Assembly (NCBI GenBank): GCA_006384855.1
Contig: VCJN01003145.1
Span: 1 to 64,000 of the forward strand
DNA: 64,000 bases
DNA from: Tetraselmis striata
Lineage: Eukaryota > Chlorophyta > Chlorodendrophyceae > Chlorodendrales > Chlorodendraceae
Direction of reading: 5' to 3'
Shown one piece after another: positions 1-11,500 of the stretch (positions within the stretch are counted from its first letter, which is position 1; the number at the start of each line of letters is the position of its first letter). The notes below the pieces were generated by a model that did not search any database, was not told the DNA's origin, and saw only the letters and a list, made by a program, of their open reading frames with translations. The position numbers were made by a program, and so were the translations under genes.

Positions 1-503
1 TCGGCCGCATCGCGCCGCCTGATATATCAGGCACGGCGCCTGCTGGCCTTAATCAGATGATACTTGACACCACCATAGCGGAATAGCCCACCACCAGCGC
101 ACATTCCCTCACATTTGGTGCTTCTACCTACTCGATCGCTCCCTCGCGAGCATTTGTCAACCATAAATATAACCGTCTGTCGCATAGCGACTGCTGCGGG
201 CGTTTCGCAAATTACCCCGCCGGAAAGCCATAGTAGGCCTCTTCGACAGCCGCCGATACGTAGCGATCCTACCAAGACGCAAGCATAGGTAGTCGAAACT
301 TCTAGACGACTACCTTCCTTGAATCATAACTCCACTCCCACCGTCACTGGAGACTTACTCTACTCGTCGCGCGAGTTTAATACTGCGAGGATACTGTTCT
401 TCCTGCTCGGAGTTTGTTGATTACCCGGGCGCAACAACTTCTGCGCGACGTGGATCACCTTCGATCCTTCAGTATATGAGCCGAATTGAAGTTAGTGGCC
501 TGA
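1..503 (+). repeat. Left terminal inverted repeat (~500 bp)
   Basis: It pairs with the reverse complement of 2925-3424, with scattered substitutions and small indels. The window may begin inside the repeat. Confidence 0.8.
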
Positions 504-664
504 CAGGTGACCCACCCCCCTCCCTATCCTATCACATACCCCTACCATAAGACATCGTCGAAAACCATAAGCTGTTGCATCTCGAACTATATTGAGCACA
601 TAACTGAACACATAACCACATTGAGCCCGTGGAGGCCGGAAATAAAAACAAAACATAACCTGAA

Positions 665-2917
665 TCATAACGTTGCCAAGAATGGCAGCTTCAGCATTTG
701 ATCATTATAGTGTTTCTTTGATGGTTGGGCAGGATCTCCTGCCTCTTGCTTTCTCCATTTGCAAGCCAAGAAATTATGACCAGATCCATTGCAATATGAG
801 CAGACTGGTCTACCATCAGGGTGAATCCAGAGATATTCTGGATTGTATCGTAGTTGCCTGGGGTTCGCCTGCCTTTGAGTGCGACCCCGGCCTGCAGTCC
901 GGCCTCCATGACCATGTCCTGCAGTGTATGATTGCCTTGGAGGTCTAGAGCCTCGACCAGATCCTCGACCAGGTAGTCCTGTCATTGCCGGAGACTCCTG
1001 ACGGAAAGCATATGGTATGTTAGAATATTGTGGGTGGATTTGACCTCGTTTGAGTATCTTCCACGAATCAATGATGTCAATGATCTCTTGTATAGTTTTT
1101 ATGGTCAATGTCTGGCGGCTTACAGTATGAATTTCGAGCTGTCTTTGAAACTCAACTTTCAGCTCGTTATGTTTACGGAATTTTTCCGATCAAATAATGT
1201 TTGACATACTCTGGAGTGCTGGGATGAGTATCACTGTACCCAATCAACTGCAAGCACCCAACGGAAGAATGTGGCCAGGTTGTTACAGTATTTGTATGAT
1301 AGGGTTTGCAGGCAAAATTCCATTATGCCTGAGACAACCTGAGGATCATAGCTACAGTTTTTGCTTTGGATGTAGCATATTATGTTCTTTGCCAATTGGT
1401 GAAAACCATCAAAGGCAGTACCATGCACACCTCGCTTCTGGGCAAACATGGTTTCTATCGTTGTATAGTATCGGGACTGTTTATTGACTGAATCAAGCAC
1501 ATATCTCTCTGACATATAGTCATAGGCATGTGCCGTTACGGTGGGTCCCACTCTGTCTAGAAACTGTAGGATTTCAGTCAAGAACAGAGTACCAGTATGG
1601 TTTGCATGCAACTTGTCCTGCCCCGCTAACGGGGTCAGCTTCAAGTGCAGATATGGTTGTTGACCTGCTACGGCAGCATATGTTGGAGGCAGGTCAGGCC
1701 AGCCACTCACCGAAGGTGGGGGCTCAAGTCTGGGCGACTTGTTTTTTGGCTCTCCAGTTGGAGGGTATGTTGGACGCTTGCCTGCGACACCATCATGATG
1801 TCCTGCAGGTAGATTATGTTGAGACAGCGGCGCCTTGCCTTTATCTGCAGGGCCCGTGTTATGTTGTCCAGATGCCGCCTGCTCTATCATCTTACGGATG
1901 ATGGAATAGAATGGCAACCCCATGGGTTGACTTGCATACTGCTTCTTGGGATATGTTGCTGCCGGGAATATCTTAACGGCGGTTGTAAACCCTTCCTGAA
2001 CCTCAGGATTGTACCTCAATTTCCATGACTCGAGGTGAGGGGCCAGGTGGTCAATATATCCCACAACCCACTCAGGTTTGGTTGCAGGCTTATGAGCCAT
2101 CAAGAATATTTTGCAGTATGTCAACACACGGACCTGAAAAATGAATGCCCCTGGGAACGGTATGATAGCAACGTTGGGTGGCTTGGGTGTAGCAAGTGCC
2201 AGCACATGATCGATGTACTGCAACTGCAATATGGTTCTCTGCTGGAGGTCCTCGGCTCCCGCAGGTTTGTTCAGCCTGTGATATTGTGTCATAATATTAT
2301 CGGTCCAGGCCATGACAAAGTCAGCCATCATATCCACAAGGTCTGCATTCCAGCCTTGGTTATATTCAATGTTTGCTGCCATATCTTTGTACGGTGCGAG
2401 ATCTGAGTCCGCATAAGGAAGAACCAGTCCGCCCGCTTGTCTCAGCGCATCTATTTTATCATTTGAATCACTGGATTGAAAACCCAGGATTATGTTTTGA
2501 ATATTGTTGCTGTCATCACGCAGCAGATCATACTATTGTACATACACGGGCATTGATACTTCTCGGTCAGACCGTACTCCGCGTCGTCCACATGTGGCTG
2601 CACATGTACTATTAGTATGTCAGGTATCCAGACGGGAACACCTCATTGGTTTGTATGGTTGGCATATGCTGCCTTCTATTGTCATCATCAGAATTAGAGC
2701 TGTCAGTGCCATGCTCTGAGTTATGGTCAGTATTATGGTGCTGGGAGGGTTGTGATGTTATCTCCCCTTCTGGCTGCATTTGCTCGCCAGATTGTTCCTC
2801 ATGTTGGCGTGCATTATGTTGCATATCATTAAGGTCAGGCAAGGCATGACCCATTTGTAACACCTCAGGAAATTGATGAGCCTGAGGGACATCGTGAATT
2901 GGGCTATGATCCATCAT
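665..2917 (-). pseudogene. Gag-like polyprotein remnant with CCHC zinc knuckle
   Basis: Three minus-strand open stretches follow one another: an acidic, Gln/Ser-rich start (2917-2612); a long central part open from about 2543 to 1231 (ATG at 2382); and a last part (about 1196-665) rich in Arg-Gly before a zinc knuckle C-x2-C-x4-H-x4-C (CSYCNGSGHNFLAC). Order and composition suit a retroelement gag: assembly domain, basic linker, nucleic-acid-binding knuckle. Stops and frame changes near 1200-1230 and 2545-2612 separate the parts. These may be mutations, programmed frameshifts or small introns. The central domain matches no family I can name. The gag-like role is inferred mainly from the knuckle and the repeat setting. 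Confidence 0.55.
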
Positions 2918-2924
2918 GTTAGGC

Positions 2925-3424
2925 GGCCACTAACTTCGATTCGGCTCATATACTGAAGGGTCGAGGTGATCCACGTCGCGCAGAAGTTGTCGCGCCCGGG
3001 TAATCTACAGGCTCCGAGCAGGAAGAACAATATTCTTGCAGTATCGAACTCGCGCGACGAGTAGAGTAAGCTTCCACTGACGATGGGAGTGGAGTTATGA
3101 TTCGAGGGAGGTAGTCGTCTAGAAGTATCGACTACCCTATGCTGCGTCTTGATAGGGTCGCTACGTATCGGCGGCTGTCAAAGAGGCCTATTATGGTTTT
3201 CCGGCGAGGTAATTGCGAACGCCCGCAGCAGTCGCTATGCGACAGGGGATTATGGTATGGTTGTGAAGTGCTCGCGAGGGAGCGATCGAGTGGGTAGAAG
3301 CACCAAATGTGAGGGAATGTGCGCTGGTGGTGGCTATTCCGCTATGGTGGTGGTCAAGTATGATCTGATTACAGGCCGACACGCGCCGTGCCTGATATAT
3401 CAGGCGACGCGATGTGGCCGACAG
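2925..3424 (-). repeat. Right terminal inverted repeat (~500 bp)
   Basis: It is the reverse complement of 1-503, ending near the GGCCGAC at 3416-3422. The divergence between the arms indicates the copy is not very recent. Confidence 0.8.
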
Positions 3425-4039
3425 GGCGCGGCGCAGCTCGCCATCTGACGGGCGCGCGCTACGCGCCTATTGTGCTATGATGATTAGGGCTAGTGAGGGT
3501 ATAGGATATATCCTCACAGTAGTCGCACTTCCGTGCTAACACACGCCACAGCACACATGTTGAATTGTCTATACCGCATTCGTCTTATGCACACACCTTA
3601 TGGAGTTCGCCGTCGTCATGGCTACAATGAATGTCACATAGATTATTCATGAACAGTTTACGGGCTAGACAGACGGGCGGAATCGAAAATTCACGCAGAA
3701 AAATGCAAATAAGATTTTTTTGGAGGGTACGACAATAAATATGATGATATGCTGCTGCTGTATTACCACCACTGATTTTGGGTAAGGATTAGGGTATAGG
3801 GTGGGATCATCTAACATTATCGCGTTTAGTATTACACTGCTTATTGCTAGCAGTTTGGGTTTCCTCTTCCCTTGCATACTTAGCAGGCGCGGCACCATAA
3901 ACTACGGCACTAATACGGTGCTAGTGTACGGGCCCGTACGCCCGTACCGATGGAGCTGCATCGACCCAGCATGCGGCGACCCCAGCAGCTCCTCGGTAAT
4001 TTCATCGTCGTCCGGCGGAGGTTGCCGTATGCCGTAAGG
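3425..4039. other. Intergenic stretch, no gene seen
   Basis: It lies between the inverted-repeat element and a dispersed repeat copy. Composition is mixed, with an AT-rich part near 3650-3800. No open frame has recognisable coding character. A short GC palindrome (ACGGGCCCGT core) lies near 3927. Confidence 0.4.
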
Positions 4040-4165
4040 CACCACCCGCGCGGTTCCCGACGCAGCCATCGCGGGTAGCGCGCTGCTCCCGCATGCTGCT
4101 TCGTCGTGCTGCTTGTCTGTCCACATCTTCGTTTGTCACGGCGCACCCATCGGGGTCGCGCCACG
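4040..4165 (-). repeat. Dispersed repeat, copy 1 (shortest, minus orientation)
   Basis: The reverse complement matches parts of 51130-51425 and 61770-62095. Shared landmarks in order: GGCGCGACCC, GTGCGCCG, ACGACGAAGCA, GCGGGAGCA, and TGCGTCGGGAACCGC. It probably is the fragment of a mobile element that also occurs twice in the right part of the window. Confidence 0.7.
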
Positions 4166-4467
4166 CCAGCCACACCCACCCTCCCCTCACTTTATTCTGC
4201 TATTTCGCGGGCGTGCCTCCTACGCCTTCTGGCCCCTCCGGAAAGCTTGTATTGAACCCAAAGTATCTTCTTAGCACTGTGCCATGTGCCCCCTCCCTCC
4301 CCTGAAACGCCCTTGATAGCGGATGCACGATGAGCATTATTTACAATATTATAACATGCGATTTCCGTAAACAACTCTGCGACATCGCCAGAGCCCGTGC
4401 AGCCACCACGCTGCGGTTGGTGTTCTACCTGACTCTTTGTTCACAACACATGGCAACTGCAAACCAT

Positions 4468-5555
4468 TCAAGAGCTGAAGTCTCGTGGATCCGCTAGGCT
4501 GCTGCTGTACCGCATGCGCAGGCTCACAGGTGGCGACCTCACCGAGTCGCTGACGTCTTGACGGTGTAGGGCTGAACCAAGGGGAGGCCCATACGCGCCG
4601 TTCCCATATGCGGCGGAGCGGCCTCGCAGGCTGCCAACCCCTCGCGTGGCCTCCTGCCGCCCTAGACGCACTATCACTGGAGCAGCGGGCTCAGGCACTG
4701 TCGCATTCTCCATCGCTGGCCACAAGTTTCTTGACACTCCCGCATCAGTGCCCAGCCCATAGGCCCCGTATGGCGCCGACCGCCGAGTAGAGTGGGAGAC
4801 AGACACAGGAGCCACCTGGCCTCGGAAGCTGGCCGCCCCATGATCGCATGGCACCTTGTCAAACGGGCCGATAGCGGGACGTCCGTGTCCGCTGCTGCCA
4901 GGGCGAGCGCTGCCGCGCTGATCGGGGGTGGCTATGCGACTGGAGATGCTGCCGCTTGCTTTGCGCTGCGAGCGCGGCGACGAGTCGAACCCCCGTAGAG
5001 CTGCCTCCGTGCGGGTCGGCGAGACTTCTGATGGGCGTGGCGAAGGGGCATCGCCGCAGGTCCCGGTGCTGGACACTTTGCGGTTCACGGTGTCCGCCTC
5101 TGGGGGCGTGGCGTACATGAGGTCCAGCGCGGGGGGCGCCTGGAGCGGCACACGCAGCTCGTGAGCCTGCGACGCATGGTCAAGCAGCGCGCAGAGATGG
5201 ACGGAGATGCTGTTGGCCAGGTTCAGCCGCATCTCGTGCTCGCGCGCCATGGCCTGCTTCTCGAAGCGCCTCCGGGCTAGAAAGCCACGCACCGCCGCCT
5301 GTGCGCAGCATCGGCCATCATCGGAGCTCAGCGGCTGCCATCATGGCCTCAAGGGGACATGTTTTGCCATGCGATTCACGGGGCGGCGGCGGTGGGCAAG
5401 GTGCGAGACTCGACGGCGCAGCGCACCTGCAAGTAGGTGAGCGAGTAGGCGTCTGCCACAGTCAGGGGCTTCCCCCCGACCAGCACCTGTCCGTCATCCT
5501 TCGCCTTTGGGGAGGCGGCTTGCGAAAACTTGGGGTTGGAACCGCAAGATGGGGA

Positions 5556-5588
<33 letters not shown>

Positions 5589-8500
5589 GGATTGCAGCTG
5601 TCAGACTCTGGAAGAGGAATAGACTGGAGCGAAAGCATCCCATCGCATGTTGATGTCAGCAGACAAGGGTGGGCGGCCCCGGGAGCTGCACTCACCTTGT
5701 GGCTGGACATGTCCTTGAACTTCTCGAGCTGCAGGCGCACCTCCTCCGGGAGCGCCTCTGCTGACATCTGGTTCTTGCGGGCGACCTTGAGGAACATGGC
5801 CTGCAGCAGGTCGTGCCAGTAGATGCGCCCGCCGACCGGCGACACGTGGAGCTCCTTTTGAAACAGCCGCATCCGGGCGCGGTTCTGGTCGGTGCCCTCC
5901 AGCCCCAGCGGCGGTGGCACGATGGACACCAGCCGCGGGAGGTCCTCCAGGCGGATGAAGCCCTTGGCGTCAGGATCGTACCGCATCCATGCCTTGCGAA
6001 GCTGCGCGAACACCTCCTCCGTGATCTGCGCGGTCCAGCGAGGACGACAGCGGCAGTCGGGTCAGCGCCCTTTAAACAATGCGGATTGGTGGCAGTAAGG
6101 TGCAATGACCGCGAAGAAGACGTCGGCTTGACCGGCCCATGATGACATGCGTACTATCTTTGAGCGACAAGGACCGGAATCGGGTCACCATCGTCGTGCT
6201 CTACCTACTTCCCCATACCCTAAGCACCCCATTCGAATCCCCCCCCCCCCCCCCCCCCCCACCACCACCACCACCCCGCGGCTCCTCTCTCCAACCCCCT
6301 TTTATTCCCCACCGCCCCGATCCTAGCCCGATTCGAATCGGGCCACTCGCAGACCGGCACATTCCCATTCGGCCCTGCCAGCGGCTTCATTGCAGCGGAT
6401 TTGGGATTGGTCACCAATAGCTCTCCCGCTCACCTCCTCCCTGTCAATCCTGTGCAGCTCGCTCTCACCACTCCGCCAACCTCATCCTGAACTGATCGGA
6501 GCCGGTCACCCATGGACCCCCCTTCACCCCAAGACCTTAATAGCCTACTTCACCCTTGTGGTTCGCATCGGCTCACTCTCAATAACTTATAGTGCCAATC
6601 ACCGCAACAATGGGCCCAATTCTGACACAACTTTGACGATGCCCTGGCTGCATGGCGCTGCGCACGGTGGCATGGGGAACACACATGCACTGCCGCAGTG
6701 TCCTGGGCCGCGAAAGTTCAGAGCGTGCCATGTGCAATGCAGCGGGGCACGCGGGTATGCGGGGGGGGGGGGGGGGGGGGGGGCACGGACCTCGTCCTCG
6801 CTGCTGCTCTTGCTGTTGCTGAAGTTCTCCAGTACGACGGCGATGATGAGGTTGAGCATGATGAAAGCGCCAAGCACAAAGTAGGATATGAAGTAGAAGG
6901 GGGCGGCCCGGCTGCCGCAGTTGTCGATGTCCCAGCCCTCGCGCCAGGAGCAGTCAAAGCAGTCGCAGTCCGCCTGACCCTCCACGCCGGGCGCCGCCAC
7001 CGGCCGCCCGTCCTCCCACACCAGCTGCCCGCTGGCATCCAGCTGCGCGCAGTACGGCTCATCGCTCGGGTCGCAGAGCGGGGGCTCCACCATGCAGTCG
7101 TACATGATGGAGTTCCAGGCCTCGCCGGTGATGATGCGCACCAGCGTGAGCAGCGCCACGCCAAACCCGCGAAAGTTGGCGTGCCGGTTGAGCTCCTCGC
7201 CAAAGACGACGCGCCCAAAGAGGCTCACGCCCAGCACCGCGTACATGAACAGCAGCAGGAAGCCGAGGCCCGCCACGTTGATCAGCGTGGGCACAGACAC
7301 CACCAGCGCTGTAAGCAGGATCCGAAGCCCCTGTGGGTGGCGGAGAGGGGACGGGAGGTAGGCGGCGGGGCGGGGGAGGAGAATGAGTCAGTGGAGGCGG
7401 GTGCTCTGCCACCGTAATCACAACCCCGCCACCAAGCAGACAGGCGCCCATGTATGACAACTACCGTATAGACAGAAGCATGATCGGCCATTGCCTGCAG
7501 GTCTTCTATATCGAAAGCGTCTCAATAGAAGCGGGCGAATCAGACTGTGCCAACTTGTTCAGGTACCCGAGGGTGTGTGTGTGTGTGTGGCTAAGAGAGA
7601 GAGAGGGAGATGCGCTGTTTGGAGCTCGGCCCAAGGGCGGGGAGCAGGGCGTGCCTTCAGCGACTTGATCAGCCGGAAGACGCGGGCGATGCGGAAGATC
7701 CGGACAAAGTTGGTGCCGACGCCGGTGCTGAGGGCGATCCCCAGCAGCGACATCAGCACGAGCACAAAGTCAAAGCAGTTTGCGCCGCGCGAAAAGTACT
7801 CCGCCACGCCGAGGCCCAGGATCTTGAGGCCCGCCTCCGCCGTAAAGATGACGGTGAAGACGATGTTAACGATTTGCTGCATGTTGTCCCAGGTTTCGCT
7901 CTGCGTGGCGGTGGGCGGATAGCGTCAGATGCTGCGGCAGCGAGGGGGAGATGGACCGTCCGCCTCAAAGCACCAGCACACAGCGGCACGTGGGGTCCCC
8001 TCCCCACCACCACCATCACCACCACCACCACACACACCTGATTGTAGTGCTCCATAGCCATAAAGATGACGTTGATGATGATGCAGACCATGATGACAAA
8101 GTCAAACACGTTGGAGTCAACGATGCGGAAGAGCCAGCGGCGGTAGTGGTTGGCCGGCTCCTTGGTCGCCTGCTTCAGCGGCTTGTTCATCATGCGCATG
8201 TGGGTTTCAACCCACTGCAGCTGCTGCTTGGTCAGCAGCGGGTTGCCGCCCTGTGCATTGCAATGGACAAGCAACCCGCGGCATCAGCTCACTGCCCCGA
8301 ATGGCAGCCAGCATGCGGGGATGCGGGCCTGGGTGAGGGGGGGGGGGGGGGGGGGGGGCAGGCATCACCTTGTGCTCCTCCGAGAACTTGTCCAGGATGA
8401 TGCCAACAAAGAGGTTGACCATGAAAAAGTAGCCGATGATCATGAACGCGATGAAGTAGAGCACCATCACCACGTGCGCGTTGACGCGCGGCTGGTAGTC

Positions 8501-11500
8501 GATGCCCACAGCGTCCACGCCCTGCACGGTGAAGATGGCGGGCGGAGGGCGGAGGACAGAGGACACGGCGGCGACTCAGCCTGACCCGGCGGCACATGGC
8601 AACACCGATAAGAGCGCAAAGAGCTCCGAACGCTGCACCACAGTACACCGGCACACCGGTACGGACACAGGCACGGGGACACAGCCGCGCCCCCTCACTT
8701 CCAATATATCTTAGCTGTTGGTCACGGGCATTGAGCATCTGGCTAGATCACGTCCAACAGCTCCGTAACCCCATGGAGCATACCTAGACTCCCACTGCCT
8801 GTTAGTTAGGGTTTGGCCACTAAAGGGGCTGCCGTTCCCCGTGGCACCCCGACAGGCACCATGGTGGATGCCGCCTCACAGGCAGGTCAGAACACCAGGC
8901 TTTACAACATGCTGTCATGCAAGGTACGGCTAGGCTTCGACATGACGCCTGCCCGCCTGCTACACATGCCCGCCTCATGCTGGGGAGTGCAGTGGGCGAG
9001 CCACGGGCGCAGGGCAAGCGCGCGCACCTGGTACATGACCGCCGTCCAGCCCTCCGTGGTGGCCATCTCAAACAGCGTCTTCATGGCCTGACGGGCGGCG
9101 CGAGGAGGACACCGCGTGTCAGCTATCGGTTCAGCCGCCAGCTATATGGCACCTTGCTGGCGCTGAGCACCCTATGGGTAGAGGGGCGATGGGGGTGTTT
9201 GCGGCTCACGGGAGAGGCGGCTTGTGTGTGAGGGTGGTTGTGTGGTTGTGTGTAGGAAGAGGGGGGGGGGGGGGGGGGGGGGTTACAAGGGGGAAAGGCG
9301 CGGGGGCGCAGCTACCTGGAAGATGTTGTCGAAGTTCATGTCGGCGTTTTGCCACTCGCAGGGCAGCTCGTCCGCGTCAAAGCCAAGGCACTGGTCCGCC
9401 ATTTTCACCTGTTGCGGCGGAGTATTGAGGGTCCACGTGGGAACACGCGGCGGCTGCCTGTCAGCGTGCCAATTAAGAGGCTGGCGACCCCAGTTGCCTG
9501 CGCTCCCGAATCAAACAAAGCTCCTACAGCGTGGCCCTCTGGACAGAGGCAGCGGTGTGTGACTACCCTGGGATGACTGTACGGGCAGTTGAGGGGGCCC
9601 GCGGGGGGGGGGGGGGGGGGGGGGGGGGGCAACCTGGCAGCGCAGCAGCGCCGCGTCCTCCACGCAGCAGACCGACGTGTTATATGTCAGCGGGAACTGC
9701 GTGCTCTCTGCCGCCGCGGCGACAAATGCGTCGGTGCAGTTGGGGTAGCCGCGGTCGCCCATGGCCGCGGCCGTGGCGGGCGCGTCCAGCGGTGCGAAGC
9801 ACTCCTCCGCGCTGCACGCGTAGAAGGCACCCAGGAAGAGCTGCATGCCCAGGATGCCAAAGATGATCCAGAACAGCGTGCTCACCACTAGCACGTTGCC
9901 CAGGCCCGGCAAGCTCGCAAACAGCGCGTTCACCACCACCTGCAGACATATCACACAGGGGCACAGAGGCGCTAGGCAATAGGACTCGTTGATATACATG
10001 GGTGTTTAAACAGAGATGGGAAGGTACCTGGGCTGGGACCACCTTGGCGCTTCCTGCTCTGCCATGATACCAACCCAATCCATGATGACACACCAGTACT
10101 ATCGACAGTCCCATGCCATCGACTTTCAATTGTGACAATTCGATCCCACTCGCAACACCGACAAGTCCATTCCATTGACTCGCACCCGCCGAAGCTCCAC
10201 ACCATCCCACGACCTTGTTGATGCCCTACCACCAAAGCCGGCCATGCGCTGTAATCATCCTAATGTGGTCACTGACAAAGCCGCGCGCTCTCTCAACGTT
10301 CTCCAGCAACGTCAGCGATGGTGGGTCTCCGGCGTCGAAGAGACAGGGAACATGCCGCGCCCAGCAAGTGGGGGCCAAATGCTTTGTCATTGGTACCCTG
10401 CACTGGTAACTACAGTGAGGCGCGTTTGCGATGGAATTTGGATGGCATCGCTCCGCGCATGTATGTGTTTCGGTTGGCCGTAGGGTCGAGCAGCGGGGAG
10501 GGCGAGAGCGAAGCGCCACCTTGAGCTCCGGGATGCGGTTGATGACGCGCAGAGGCCGCAGGACGCGCAGCGCACGGAAGGTCTTCACCCACGTGAGGTC
10601 CAGCGAGGTGAGGCTGAGTGAGACGATGGAGAACAGCACGACCAAGCAGTCCAGGACGTTCCACCCGTCACGCAAGTAGCTGTACTCCTCCATCAGCAGC
10701 CCGAGCGAAATCACCTGCCAGCAGCAACAATACTGCAACTTAACTCCTCCGCAGCGGCAAAAGACGCACAGTTTGTTGGGGGCTGTGCTGACAGGATCGT
10801 ATACTCTATTGTGGTACCTGTGCAGGCGCACTTGTAAGCATGCCATAAGCATGCCATCTAAACATAAATTATGGGGGTGGCATGGCGGCACGCTCTCAGT
10901 TTTGTAATGTAAATCCGTTTGGTTCTCGATGGCAACAGGCAAGGCGCTTCCGTATAGCTGATTTCTTCCAAAGTGCTTTGGCACCCGTATCTTGACAACC
11001 ATGGCATTATCAACAACTCCACGCGATATCACATTCGTCGCAGTAATAGTATGCAAGACGATACGATGACAAAAGATGGGGAAAGTTCAGGGCGAAGCTG
11101 AGCAGCTTGTACATGCTTGTGGTGCCATTTTCCCCTTGCCATAAGGCAACGCATGCTGCAGCGGGCATGGCGGCGGGTGAACTGGGCGGCCTGCCTTGAC
11201 GGCCATCTCAATGCAGAAAAAGGTCGTGAAGATGATGTCAAGAACCAGCAGGATGAGCTCCTTCTCCGCGTCCTGTGGGGCGTACGGCGGCGGCGGCGGC
11301 GGCTCAATAACTGGCGGAGCGGCATGCGGCTGATGTACATTTTTGAGTGCGGCGGCGCGCACCATCCAGGGCGTCTCCACGGCGATGGAGATGCTGCTGG
11401 CAAAGATCATCAGCATCATGAACATGTCAAACCGCTTGTCGTCCGCGATCTCGTAGCACACGCGGCGCAGCCAGCTGCTGGTTGGCAGGATGCCGAGGGA

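Larger units (their letters stand above)
1..3424. mobile_element. Element with ~500-bp terminal inverted repeats and gag-like ORFs
   Basis: Bases 1-503 and about 2925-3424 are imperfect reverse complements over their whole length; both carry the palindrome CCTGATATATCAGG near the outer end. Between them, on the minus strand, lies a decayed gag-like coding region whose last part has a CCHC zinc knuckle. No reverse transcriptase, integrase, transposase or tyrosine recombinase is visible, so the copy is probably non-autonomous or internally deleted. Long inverted repeats around a gag-like gene recall DIRS-type retroelements, but the class is not settled. The left end touches the window edge, so the target-site duplication cannot be read. 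Confidence 0.75.

Noticed and set aside
6698..8584. Long plus-strand ORFs opposite the channel gene
   Set aside because: They are antisense shadows of GC-rich exons with poly-Gly from homopolymers. The minus strand carries the conserved channel sequence.
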